A stretch of 64,000 nt of DNA, from positions 141,588 through 205,587 of the forward strand of contig QKWP01000068.1 in assembly GCA_003550325.1 (NCBI GenBank). Direction: 5' to 3'. Of the stretch, positions 23,291 to 35,465 are shown one piece after another (position 1 is the stretch's first letter; each line of letters opens with the position of its first letter). A program made the translations under genes and the position numbers. The DNA is from Gigaspora rosea. Lineage: Eukaryota; Glomeromycota; Glomeromycetes; Diversisporales; Gigasporaceae. Below the pieces are notes generated by a model. It was not told the origin of the DNA and searched no databases. It saw only the letters and a program-made list of their open reading frames with translations.

Positions 23291-24683
23291 CAGGGACACG
23301 GAAAAATTCATATATATATAGATATGAATAAAACGGAATTTTTAGTACAAAACGGTATAAAATGGAATTTTTGATAGCAACGAATTTTTGGGCAAAATTA
23401 AGAGCAGTGTATGTTTAATTTGGGCCAGGTAATATAATTAGGAACGTCGGAAAGTTTCGGAAAAGTTCGGAAGATATCAAGAAATATGAAATATGGGCGA
23501 GTTAATTGGGTNCTGGAAAATGTGCACTTATAGAGAGTTCTAATTATAACGCATGATAATAATTTACTCTAAATGAATATATTTTATTGTGAAGAAAAAA
23601 GGAACACTTGCGGAGACTTGACTGTATAGATAAAATAGGAGTAAAATTTTATATCGCTATAAAAAGGATTTTTTTAATAAATCGAAATGAATTTTTTACA
23701 AATCAAACCGGTAAATAAACAAAAAACAACACATAAAAAAAAAAAAAAAAAAAAAAAAATGTAAAATAAAAATAAAAACTAGAAAAAAAAAAAAATAAAA
23801 CCAAACCAAAAAATAAAACAAACACTAAAAAAAAAAAAGAAAGAATAAAAAAAAAAATAATATAAAAAAAAAAAATAAATAGAAAAAACAAAAAAAAAAA
23901 ATAAAAAAAAAATAACAAAACAAAAAAAAAAAAAGACAAAAAAAAAAAAAGAAAAAATAAAAAAAAAAAAAAATAAAAAAAAAAAAAAAAAACAAAAAAA
24001 TAAAAAGACAAAAAAAAAAAAAGAAAAGAAAAAAAAAAAAAAAATAAAAAAAAAGAAATATCAAAAAAAAAATAAAAAAAAAAAAAAAAAATAAAAAAAA
24101 CAAACTAAAAAAAAAATAGAGTAAGAAAAAAAAAAAGGAAAGGAAATAAAATAAAAAAAAACAAGAAAAAAAAAAAAAAAAACAAAAAAAAAAAATAAAA
24201 AAAAAAAAAAAGTGAAGAAAAAAGAAAAAAAACCGGTTTGATTTGTAAAAAATTCATTTCGATATAATAAAAAAATCCTTTTTATAGCGATATAAAATTT
24301 TACTCCAATTTTATCTATACAGTCAAGTCTCCGCAAGTGTTCCTTTTTTCTTCACAATAAAATATATTCATTTAGAGTAAATTATTATCATGCGTTATAA
24401 TTAGATCTCTCTATAAGTGCACATTTTCCAGATGGAGAGCTCACTCTCTATAACTCTGCGACCTCCCAATTAACTCGCCCAAATTTCATATTTCTTGATA
24501 TCTTCCGAACTTTTCCGAAACTTTCCGACGTTCCTAATTATATTACCTGGCCCAAATTAAACATACACTGCTATTAATTTTGCCCAAAAATTCGTTGCTA
24601 TCAAAAATTCCATTTTATACCGTTTTGTACTAAAAATTCCGTTTTATTCATATCTATATATATATGAATTTTCCGTGTCCCTG
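23291..24683. mobile_element. Foldback element with about 420-bp inverted arms
   Basis: The left arm starts CAGGGACACGGAAAA at 23291 and the right arm ends with its inverse at 24683. The arms match for about 420-450 bp, to ACCGGT near 23710 and 24231. A roughly 500-bp A-rich core separates them. No clean target duplication is seen. At 23512 the left arm has a single N where the right arm holds about 33 extra bases. A CAGGG terminus is common in hAT-type elements, but the superfamily is uncertain. Confidence 0.85.
23715..24230. repeat. A-rich low-complexity core
   Basis: More than 500 bp of A runs broken by single C, T or G. Minus-strand frames here give Phe-rich artefact peptides. Length and content are likely unreliable in the assembly. 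Confidence 0.9.
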
Positions 24684-24694
24684 TCACTGGGTTT

Positions 24695-24940
24695 ATCGTT
24701 CTTGTCGGAAAAAGTGATTCAATAAAACTTGGTGTCGGAGAAAAGTCAAATTAGAAATATGTCATGTCAGATAAATGACTTGTCGAAAATATGAGATGTC
24801 AAGGAAATGGATGTCGAAAACATGGTATGTCGAGGAAAGATTCTGTCAACAAAAAGTGCTGTAGGTGAAACATTCTGTCGGGGATATAGTGTCGGAAAAA
24901 TGAGCTGGCGGGGAACTAACTTTCGGGGAATCATCCATAA
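24695..24940. repeat. Degenerate TGTCGGGGAAA repeat
   Basis: About a dozen units of 16-22 bp share TGTCGRRRAAA (for example GTGTCGGAGAAAAGT, TGTCGAGGAAAGATTC, TCTGTCGGGGATATAG). No gene is seen. Confidence 0.65.
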
Positions 24941-26127
24941 TCAATATTTTTATTGTATACGAATCATTATATTATTTATTGTGGCCACTTATGCTGAGAT
25001 TAGCGTATGCTGAGATCTGGAATACCTATTTAAAACTATAATGCCTACCTATACTCTTTTATTAATAATCCTAACCCTAAAAGCCCGCTAAAATTTTATA
25101 ATTTCATAATAAAATATTCCAATTAATTAAGCATGTATGAAAGTTTAGTACGTCAGAAAGAAAATTTTATTGGCGGAAGTTCGTTTAACCGATCAAGGGT
25201 ATTTATCATTCTAATCAACAAGAGATAGAGGCCTAGATGTCCTTTTTTTTTTATTATATAGTTGCACTTATTGGTCAAAAATTATCATTGATTAGAAAAA
25301 ATAATTGTTCAATTTCTCTCTTTTTACATTATCATTATCGTTATCTTCAAATCATTACTATTTTATTACTTATGCTAAAAATCTTCGTCGCAAATAAAAA
25401 ATTCACTTTTTATGTTTTGTTGGTTTGTAGCAAACTGAAAAGAAGAAACAGAAATTGGAAGTGTCGCAGATGCTTTATCCTTTCGTTGATCCATCGTTTT
25501 CTTTTTTTTTTCGATTTGTAAAACAATAAGTGTCAAATAGTAATAATGATATAGACGTTTGCTCAAGCATTAATTGCAATCAAAATTTTAATCAATCGTA
25601 ATACTTGAGCACCAACACGATCATAAATTAATCACATTGAAGAAGATACGTGTGCATATGTCAATCATATTACTGTATCATTGATGTTATCGGTCTTCAA
25701 CATCCATACTATCGGTTATCAAAAATGGTCTAATTAATAATGCCATAATGGTTGAGCACCATCTCAATCACTGGCTAATCACATCGACGCGCTGCTTAAG
25801 AATGCCTAAAATTTGTGTCTACGAAATATCAGTTTCAGACAATATTTATACGTAATTTTTTGTATTAACTAGTTCAGATTCCTGAATTCAATTTACCAAG
25901 CTAAATTGACATTTTTGATTGGTTATCTTCAAGTAATTATTTTTTTTTTTGAATCTAAAAATTTCTATCAAAAATTTCATTTTATTTGATTTCATTTAAT
26001 CCGCCACAATAATGATTGTGCAAAGATAGTGAATTTGTAACCAAATGAGCTGTAAAACTTGTTTATTAGATCGTAACCTTAATAAAATTAAATAAAATAT
26101 CTTATAACTAGATCGAGAATTAACATA

Positions 26128-26765
26128 GGGTGTTCTCAAGCATCTCAATCAATTGATTTAATAATGATCGTGATGATGCTCAAAGCATCAACATCAATGA
26201 TGAAATTAATAGAATTAAATGCTTGAGCATACTTTTTTCCCTTTGATCGTGATCTTCACTATGCCACCCAAAACAATTAAAAGTCCAATAAAAAAAATTA
26301 TATTCAACTGACTACTGAAGCTTCAACTTTAGTTGCATCGGTTTCTCCTTTTAATGATTATACAGTACAATTTAAATTTTTTGTTGCAACAGCAACAGAA
26401 TCAATTTATCGAATCGTTAGCGAAAGTTGCTTTACAGCAACAAGAAGTAATAATTTTTTATGTTATTTTAAAAAATATGTATTTATTATGTTCGTACTAA
26501 GGTATCGATCATTTGTTTTAAAAGCTTCGAGAACAATAAAATTGGATTGGATCGAAACTTGGTGAGAATTTATTGTTTATTATTATGTTTAAAGTAATGC
26601 TTGAGCGACCTTTATCAATGACAAATTTTTGACGAAAAAAGGTGGGTATGTATCTCGCTGATTTGTTCATCGCAATGGTAACTCACTTGATTCATTTAAT
26701 ATTCGATTTCCGACTAATTAAAAATTTACTTCCGATCTATTGAGTAAGGTGCTTGAGAACACCTA
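26128..26765. mobile_element. TA-flanked transposon with an empty site in the A spacer
   Basis: The ends are GGGTGTTCTCAAGCA and TGCTTGAGAACACC, flanked by TA on both sides. The paralogous spacer (near 8680) reads AATTAACATATACAATACAG without the insert, so this copy postdates the unit duplication. The TA target and inverted ends fit a Tc1/mariner-type element. It carries a short broken coding piece (26261-26500). Confidence 0.65.
26261..26500 (+). pseudogene. Unassigned coding remnant inside the TA element
   Basis: From ATG 26261 the frame reads MPPKTIKSPIKK and meets a stop. A one-base shift in the 8-A run at 26290-26297 opens a long frame with NYIQLTTEASTLVASVSPFN and later TATESIYRIVSESCFTATRS. 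The composition looks protein-coding. A possible donor (GTAATA at about 26445) follows. I do not recognise the family. It may be the N-terminus of the element's own protein. Confidence 0.3.
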
Positions 26766-29700
26766 TATACAGTATATTAATAGATTCGCTAGTTAGTATT
26801 ATTACAATTCTAATATACCGATGGCTTTTTCCAGTACATCACGGTTTGGGTTTAAATTACGCAAATACTCGCTTTGTTATTACATACAGATGATAATCGT
26901 ATTTAATGCACAAAGGAAATTTGTCCTTCACTAAACTATATATTACTTATCGATTTATTTTCAGCACTAGTTATGTATGCTACGCGCCATTTTATGTTCT
27001 GCCAACTATCAATTGATTTCATGTCTTTTAATTTCAACTGATTGAAAAATTAATCTATACGTTATTAAAAATGAGATAATAAGCCGAATTCAAATAATTC
27101 TTTACTTCCTGATTTACCAAAATAAGATAAAGGAAGAATATAATGATTATTAGTTGATAATTAGATAATTAACCCGGCCTATTAGTGTAAACAAACGCCG
27201 AGCGAAATACAACATGCTAAATTCAAATATTCTAGAGCTTCTATTCATTATATTTAAGAATCTTCAATTCATAATATTTAAAAACATTTTGGTTCATAAT
27301 ATTTAGGAATGTCAATTTACAATGTATATTAATAGTAAAAACATAATATTCAATATCGATCAACGTCAATTCACAATGTATCTTAATGGTAAAATCATAA
27401 TATTCAATATCGATCAACTCATAATATTAAAGAATGCTCATCTCATTAAGTGTAAGTTTAATTGCACTGTAATAAATTTTATATTGATTACAAAATACTT
27501 GTGTCATTTTCTAATTAATAAAGATACAAATTGTAGTTATTCGAGTTCTACGTTAAAAGGTTCATTATTTCACTCAACTCTTTCAACTTTTGACGTTCCA
27601 TATGAAATATCCACTATTAAACATTAATTTAAAATATTGAGATTGCTATAATTAAATTTTCGTCAAACAATTATATCTACACTATTTCAATCATAAATAT
27701 TGCCTATTTATTTGTTTTCATAACTTCAATTGATTCTTTTAGTTCCTTAATTTCTTGTTTAAGAACAGGTAGATCTTTAATCGTCTTTTCAATTTCTTTA
27801 AGAATGTGTAGTTCTTCTTGTTTCTCCTCATTTTTCTCAATTTTCTTTTCAATTTGTATAAGAGAAGGCTCTTCTTCAGGGAGTTGAAGAACTTCCATAA
27901 GATTCTTTGAAATAAAAATTTTCTTATAGCCTGACAATTTTTCACTTTGGATATCAATTATATGCTCATAAAGTTTAGTTGTATGGCATTCATAAAACCT
28001 TTTAATATATAAATATAAAAATATAAGTAACATGAATATGGTTTTGATTTTTGCATGTAATTAAATAAAACTTACATAATATATGGAAACCAATTGTTTT
28101 TTCTTCGTTGATGAGGAAACATATAAAATAACTCAATTTCTTCAATAATCTATATAACATAAGCAATAAGTTAATGATTAAAAAAATATTCCAGTTGAAA
28201 TAAATATTAAAAAAAACACCTCGCTTTTTAAAGTCAAATAAGAAATTTGATTGTCTGAATTGCTGATTAAATTACTAAGAATTCCAATAAACAAATTCAT
28301 CAAATAATAAGTAAAAAAAAAGAAACTATAATCATTAAAAGCATTATCACAACATTTTCGTTTGAAATCCAGAATGAAATAGGATCCGTATCTCCTAATA
28401 AAATATAATAATATTTTAAATACAATTATAATAATTAATACATATTGATGAACCATATAATGTACCTGTAATCATCATATAATAAGATGCAATAATTGCA
28501 GAGCTAAATTGGCTGAACATATTTATATTGGAATCTAAAAGAAAAAATAATAATAAATCAAAGCACATATTTATAATAAGAACTTACACATCAAATACCT
28601 TGAAATATTTCATATTCCGATCCTATCAAGAGGTTACTTTGTCTACAGTTTTCATAATCATAGCAAGGTAAATCCCAAAAAATTTCCAAGAACGAAAAAA
28701 AGAATAAATTTTATTTCGAGAAATAAGGTTGAAAAAGTTATAGCCTGTGTTGGAGCAGAACCATTTTTCAGCCAATCGATCGAAGTTGCAATAGTAGAAA
28801 ATATAGCAGCAAGATCTATTAAATAGTAAATTGAGAATACGCATATTTTAATAGATATTTAATAATAAAAAAAAAACTTACCCAAAAAATTCCAAGAAAT
28901 ATACACATAAGTTAATGGTGCGTGAATAAATTGGCGGTATTCAAAAAATAAATGCCAAATCCCAAGACCAATTGTTGTATATAAGAGAATAAATAGAGTA
29001 GTCTGAGAAATACTTTTGTATAATGTTGCAGCAATCACGAAACTCAAAAGAAAAACTGTATAAATTGCCAAAATTGCAAAATAATATTTTCTTCCATAAG
29101 TGTTCCATTTAAATTTAAGTAGTGCTTCTCCATTTAAATATCTATAAAAATTCTTCATTTATCACATCAACCTTATTAGAATGTGTAAAAGAGTTGGACG
29201 CGGGAATAAATAATTCTCTCAAATAACTATATTCTTTTGGATAAGAAACAAAGTTTGGTAGAGGAACTGCAAGTATTATTGAACTATTACCTCCATAATA
29301 AAAGTCATTGATTGGTTGTACAATATATTCACGAAGGAGAGGATATTTTTCTTGAATTTTTCTAAAATCATCTTGAAAATTGTTTTTAAAACTAATCCAA
29401 TGAACCCAAAAATGAGAAAATATCAATGAATGACGTTTTAGTTAAATAATAGTAGTTTCCATAACTGGAAAGGTGTAGAGAATTAGAGTTTAGATTTACG
29501 TTAGTAGAAGTAACTACAAATCCTATTTTGGACAAAGTACTTGCTATAAACGCCGGATGATTTTCTGATGGCTCTTTAAAGTATTCAAAAATAATACTCA
29601 ACAAGGAAATTTTAGAAATTACGTGATTTTTTTTTTGTATAAACATTTCCAAACAGTTGTGGCCTAAATGTCTAATAAGTTTAATATCTTTTTGTTCAAT

Positions 29701-31649
29701 AAGTGTTTCCATAATAAATTTTCCATAGCAAGTCAAATAAAAATCATCCTCAATATTACTTTGCAAATACTCGTTGAAAAGTTCTTTATCGCCAAATTTA
29801 ATGTCTAAATTTTTATAGATTGTTTCATAACTTGAAGCAGGAAGAATTCTTTCTGAAGTTAAATATTTAAAGTGATATGAGAGATCTTTAAGCTTTATTT
29901 TTTCGAAATCAAAATCATCCAAACGTTTGTTATAATCATTCCAATAATAGTTTATCCTAATTTCATAAATTCTGTAAGTCCAGATAAATATACCAATACG
30001 TGTTATCGTAATTAAATCATCATTTTCAAGAATTTCACAATGTACTATATATTTTTACTATTAACATTTTTTAGCGACGGAAGAATATCCAGTTGTTTTT
30101 TAGCATTACCGGTATTCCATTTTTTTATGTGAAAATTATAATCAACTACTGTAAGTCTGACTGATTTATCATCTGATTCCAATTCCCATTTTAAAATATT
30201 CCCTTCGAATATTTTTTTGTCAGGGTCATAATTTTTTTTATATAAAATATCAGTTATAAAATCAATTGTCTTTTTAGACGGAGATGTAATGCTATTGTCG
30301 TCACTCAGTTCTTTTCGTAAGTATTTGATCCAGTCATCAGAATTATAAGGGACTAATTCTTTAATTGACAATTTTCCATCAATGAAATAGATTATTTTAT
30401 CAGATCGAATTATATATGGTTCCTGAATTTGTTTCTCTTCAATCTTTTCAAAAAGATCACTCGCATCTATTGGATTTGTGAGCCTATAAGGGTCCATTAA
30501 ATCATATTGTTTATATTGTTCACCCGAAAGAAATAATAATCTTTCTGCTTTTCTAGAAGCGATCAAATGGAATCTATCTATTACCAATTTTGTATCAACT
30601 AAAAATAAAATTAAAAATTAATATAAAAAATTTACATGTTCAGTTATTCATTTCAATATGAAACTTACAAAATGCATAGTTCATTTTAGTTTCAGTTGAA
30701 AAACTATATAAACGTGTTTCCTTAGTTTCATAATTTCTTGAACACACTATTAATAATTCTTCATCATCACTAATTTTAATAGATTCAGGTATATAATTCC
30801 AATCTATTAAAACACGAGTTTTAATCGATAAATTTTCAATGTCCCACATCGTGATTTCATAAATATGATCAAATTTCCTTTACAAGTTATATAAATTTGG
30901 TTAAAATATTTCAGTTCAATCGATCTACAAAACCAACTAACATTATCTTTACTTGTAAAAACATATGCTCTACAATAATTTAGCATTGACCATTACAATG
31001 TTTCCGTTATCAGTAAAGGATAAGAATCAATTTCCTTTTGCCAATCTGGAAAAGTTAATGATACCTCTTTTTCAGTTTCAAAATTGAAAATTTCTTGGAA
31101 AATGCGCATAAATATGATAAGTGCATTTGAATTTATTAAAATAACAATTATATTAAATTTATGCTCAACTTACTGAAATTATAAGGATCGACTCTATTAA
31201 GACCAACTGAAGCATGCTTGTTATCCGAAATTGCAAATATTCTTTCACCTTTTTTTTTTGTGCTTATGTTCTCAATATAAATTGTCTTTACGTTCGTTAA
31301 AGGTTCTACTATAGTTGTTAGACGAAACCTTTTTTGCTTGATGACGAAAGACGAAACCTAAGCCCCAAAATGACGAAACCTCTGACGAAAGACGAAACCT
31401 CAAATTCTGCTGACGAAAGACGAAACCCAAATTCAAAATGACGAAACTCCCGCTAAAAAAAAAAAAAAAAAAAAAAAAAAGCGGATGGCTAGAATTTTAT
31501 GACAATAGTGAATCCCTACTTCTTTCGCGAAAAAATCACTACGAAAAATTTGAGAAAATTTGTTTTTGATGAAGCTATCAATAAAAATATTAAAATAATC
31601 ATAATTTCAAATATTTAACTCATCGATAAATCATTAATGAGGCTTTTTA

Positions 31650-32070
31650 TTTATATTAATACTTAAAGTGTTTATTGACTTGTACGTATATTTATGTTTT
31701 AAAAAGCCGTTTACAATAATTATAAATATATAGTTAAATAAGCAACTAGTATCTTAATTTATTATATTTAATACTGAAGATGTTTATGGCTTGTATATTA
31801 AGGTTTTTAAAAAGCCAATTACAGAAATTATAAATAGCAAATAAGCCATTAGCATCTCTCAACTATAATGTTTAATGTGAAGATGTTTATTGGCTTGACC
31901 CGGCTTGTATATTTAAGTTTTAAAAGCCAATTACAGAAATTTTAAACAACAATAAGCCATTAGCATCTCTCAATTATTATATTTAATGCTGAAGATGTTT
32001 ATTGGCTTAACCCGGCTTGTATATTTAATTTTAAAAAGCCATTAGACAAACAAGCCATTAACATTTCTAA
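31650..32070. repeat. Tandem repeat of about 110 bp inside the foldback element
   Basis: About four units share GAAGATGTTTATTGGCTTG, CTTGTATATTTAAG and AAAAGCCAATTACAGAAATT. A second small direct repeat of about 65 bp (ATCGATTCAACCAATTTTTC) follows at 32130-32255. Confidence 0.75.
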
Positions 32071-32353
32071 ATATTTAAATAAATAAATAAATATAAATAT
32101 AAATGTATTGTAATAAAATTAGTAAATTTATCGATTCAACCAATTTTTCTCTTGAAAACTTTAAGACACAGCAATAAAGTTTAATTTCATAATTAAATTA
32201 TCGATTCAACCAATTTTTCTCTTGAAAACTTTAAGATACAGCAAAAAGTTTAATTTTATAATTCAAATTAATAGCTTTAAAATTTGTTACGTAAGTAATT
32301 TGGAATAAATCTGAAAAATTTTGGAAATAAACCAATTTTGAGTGAAACATTAA

Positions 32354-32505
32354 GGGCGCCTACTTTTATCACCTGATTTCAGTTTATTAGTAGCCCTTAC
32401 CCCCCCCCCCCCCCCCCCCCTAGATATGAAAATTATCAGGTCTTATATATAATTTCCAAAATTTTTGACCCCCCCTAGAAAATCAGGTGATAAAAGTAGG
32501 CTCCC
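32354..32505. mobile_element. Nested PIF/Harbinger-like MITE, 152 bp
   Basis: Inverted ends GGGCGCCTACTTTTATCACC and GGGAGCCTACTTTTATCACC (read inward) extend over about 27 bp and are flanked by TAA at 32351-32353 and 32506-32508. The 3-bp TWA duplication fits PIF/Harbinger. A run of about 21 C sits at 32400-32420. Confidence 0.75.
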
Positions 32506-33180
32506 TAACTGACAAGCATAATAATAGTTTATAATTGAAGATCCGAAAACAATGTACTAATTTATTAATAAAGTCTTTTATTGATTTAGCTAATAGGCGT
32601 AATAATTTTTTTAATTGATATCGATATACTAGAATAATCCATGTATTATTGTTAATTTTCTTAATTGTGCTAATTTGCTTAATTGATAAATTACTTCTTA
32701 AGTTACTTATTAAAATTGATATAATTGTATGTTTTAAATTTTAGTTTTATATAAACATAAATGTAGGAGCCAGTGGCGCCCTTACTTACACTTGCTTCTG
32801 TTTCTCATCTTTTATTAGTTTTGTACCCTTTGCAGTTTCGTCACCTTTCGTCAGTTTCGTCACCTTTCGTCAGTTTCGTCACCTTTCGTCAGTTTCGTCA
32901 CCTTTCGCCAGTTTCGTCACCTTTCGTCATTTCGTCATTTGAGATTTTAATTGACGAAAGACGAAACTAGGTTTCGCGTTTCGTCAGCGCGAAACCTCAA
33001 GGTTTCGTCTAACAACTATAGGTTCTACAGACCAAAAACTAATATTATTGTCATTGTCTAATACAGCAACATACTTCAATTTAGGTGAGCATACAATTTC
33101 CAAAATTTTTTTATTTTTATCTAAAGGCTCCTCGATTGGAATTTCCACATGAGAACTAGTTGTCATTTCTAATTAATAAA

Positions 33181-33556
33181 TTTTAACAAGAATAATGAAA
33201 CCTTTCAAATAATATTCATAATGGTTGTTAGGAAAAATTTCATTAAAAAAATTTAGGCAAAGATTTTTTATTCGTATTTGAAATTTTTGAAAATTCAGTC
33301 TAAGCCATAAATTGTTAGTAAATATTTAACATTTGTGGCAATGTGGTTTTTATGTTTTGTGCTTGACAAATTTTAGCATCTGACTCATATGATAGTTGTA
33401 TGGAGAGCATGGGCAACTTCGATCAGTTTTAGTCCCTATCGAAGATAATTTGACAATAAAGATCGAGAATATAGCATGCCTAAAGAAGTATTAGCAACTA
33501 AAGAATTTGGTAGCGCATTAATGGCTCAGAAGTGTCGATACGGAGAGAATTATAGT
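33181..33556. other. Upstream spacer of copy C
   Basis: Parallels 6890-7310 upstream of copy A (shared CATTTGTGGCAATGTGGTTT and AATGGCTCAGAAGTGTCG). At about 33556 it switches abruptly to channel exon 7/intron sequence of copy D, a deletion junction. Confidence 0.65.
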
Positions 33557-33587
33557 ATAAAATAACTCTGTATAATAATCTATATAA

Positions 33588-33948
33588 GGCAACGCAAAGT
33601 AGATTTTTCGTTTTGCATTAAATGGAACCTGAAAACTTGGGTCGGTCGGTCGGATTTATTTTATTTTTTTTTTTAATTTACTATAAATTAACAGAATAAT
33701 GTTAACATTTAAGACTACGCAAAGTTAATCAAAAAAATTGGGCCACCAGTCATATTTTTTCCGTCAGTCCTATCGAACATTTAAGGTCTCATCGGGTGAC
33801 ACCGGATGAGAATAGCAGGAAAAAATAATTGGCATGATTGGGATTAAAAAAAAAAATAAAAAAAAATAAATAAAAAAAAAAAAAAAATCAAAATTTGAAT
33901 ATATTGGTCAGCAGGTAATACAAAACGAAAAATAAACTTTGCGTGGCC
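33588..33948. mobile_element. Harbinger-like MITE of the GGCCACGCAAAG family
   Basis: The ends are GGCAACGCAAAG and CTTTGCGTGGCC, flanked by TAA (33585-33587 and 33949-33951). Copy A without the insert reads AATCTATATAACATAA, exactly the rejoined flanks, so the site lies in an intron of channel copy D. Related copies are at 46025 and 46269. Confidence 0.82.
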
Positions 33949-34368
33949 TAACATAAATAAACAAAGATATTGAAAAAATTTTTTGATTAATTGAAATAGA
34001 AATAATAGAAATTAAAAATGTACCTTTCTTTTTAAAGCCAAATAAGCAATACCATAGCCTTCATTAGTGGCAACATCACAAAAAGTTCCAATCAATATAT
34101 TCATCAAATAATTAACAATAATAAATGAAGCTATGGCCATTAAAAGCATTATCACAAAATTTTCACTTGAAATCCATGATGATATAGTGTCGAATCTTCT
34201 AATAAACTTAATTAATAATTTTAAAATAAAATCATAATATTAATAAAATAAGATGCAAGAATTATAGGTCCAATTTGTGTAAATATATTCATATTTGATG
34301 TAAAAAATAAAAAAAAAATAAAAAAATAAAAAAAAATGACTTAATAATGTACATATCTATAATAAAAT

Positions 34369-34640
34369 ACCAGGAACGGAGTACAAAGTACGTAGTGTAT
34401 GGTTTACAGGCATTTGAAATGCTGTGTCTCTTTTGTATCTGATTGGTTAATCTATCCTTGTGACTTCTGAATGTATTTCTATATTTGTACATACTCTATG
34501 GGGCTTTGATCTACTGTATCGCATGCAAAAAAAAAAACAGTAACTTATGCCAAAACTGGTTTAACCTGTAACTCGCTGAAAATCCACTTTCCGTTCCTGG
34601 TTTTGCGTGACAACGTCGCGCAGTTACTTATTTAATAATG
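34369..34640. repeat. Insertion with CCAGGAACGGA inverted ends
   Basis: CCAGGAACGGA near 34370 is inverted as TCCGTTCCTGG ending near 34601. It is followed by TTTTGCGTGACAACGTCGCG, which recurs near 57840 and, diverged, near 41620. The stretch is absent from channel copies A and C at this intron, so it is an insertion in copy D. Its type is unknown. Confidence 0.5.
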
Positions 34641-35465
34641 AACAATTAGTTGACCAAATCCTTTGAGAAGGCTCAGACGCAGATCGTAACAAGAGATGTA
34701 ATGGGTGTGCAAATGCAAATGCAAAAAATCCGATTATAAAAAAGCATTACTCTGTCTACCGTATTAATAATCATAGCAAAAAATTCCCAAAATTTTATAG
34801 GACGAAAAAAAAGAATAAATTTTATTTCGATAAATAAAGTTGAAAATGCTATGGCCCATTTGGAAGCAGAACCACCAATCAACCGAAGTTGCAGTAGTAA
34901 AAATTATTGTAGCAAGATCTAATAAATAGTAAATTGAGTATACGCATTTCTTAATATATATCTTAATAAAAAAAAAACTTACCCAAAAAATTTCAAGAGC
35001 TAGTCATATAATTTAACGATGCGAAATAAATTGACATAATACAAAAAAATTTAATAGAATAAATAGACTAGTCTGAAAAATATCTTTGTAGCATGTTGCA
35101 GCTATTAAGAAGCTTAAAAGAAAAACTGTATAAATTACCCAAATTATTAAATAATATTTTTTCTTAAGTATTCCATTTGAATTCGAGTCACTCCATTTAA
35201 ACAAAATTTGGTAGATGAATTGCAAGTATTGTTATATTATGGCTTACATAGTAAAAATCGATAACTGATTCTATAATTAAGTCTCGAAAAAGAGGATGAC
35301 TACCTTGAAAATTTGAAATCAATTTTGTAAACTTTCTTGAAAACTAATCCAAAGATCCCGCAAATAGAAATTATATATCAATAAATTGTATGTTATTATA
35401 AATGATAGAGAAAAAGTATAAATCGACTTACGTATGACAGTAATAGAAACAACAAGTGCTACCTT

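Larger units (their letters stand above)
24941..27440. other. Spacer of unit B, shared with the unit A spacer
   Basis: No host gene is seen. From about 25130 it parallels 7660-9320, for example GTCAGAAAGAAAATT...CGATCAAGGG and the later CTAATCACATCGACGCG. It is interrupted by a transposon at 26128-26765 that the A spacer lacks. Confidence 0.6.
31310..33020. mobile_element. Foldback element with GACGAAACC arrays and 8-bp TSD
   Basis: The terminal inverted repeat is TATAGTTGTTAGACGAAACC. GGTTCTAC is repeated exactly on both sides (31302-31309 and 33021-33028). Copy A, without the insert, reads AAGATTCTTTAGACC at this point, so the site is confirmed. The ends carry tandem TGACGAAAGACGAAACC units on the left (31320-31450) and GTTTCGTCACCTTTCGTCA units on the right (32835-32960). 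The interior holds other repeats and a nested MITE. There is no transposase, so it is non-autonomous. An 8-bp duplication fits hAT- or P-type enzymes. Confidence 0.88.
27704..33166 (-). pseudogene. Channel family copy C, interrupted in exon 1
   Basis: Same architecture as copy A. Exon 1 starts at 33166 and is split by the element at 31310-33020 between NNISFWSVEP and the part near 31300. The exon 2 remnant lies at about 31110-30670, exon 3 from about 30575 to 28887, and the last exon (about 28010-27704) ends EVMKTNK. The GDTDP-type pore exon and last helix (about 28470-28210) are recognisable. Exon 2 has base losses and gains near 31027 and 30985. Exon 3 is shifted near 29410 and 30050. About 60 bp that encode the fifth helix are missing near 28637. 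The coiled coil is the simplest version in the array and its frame is intact. Confidence 0.75.

Noticed and set aside
23703-24336. Long Phe-rich minus-strand frames
   Set aside because: They read through A-rich low-complexity sequence; the peptides are artefacts.
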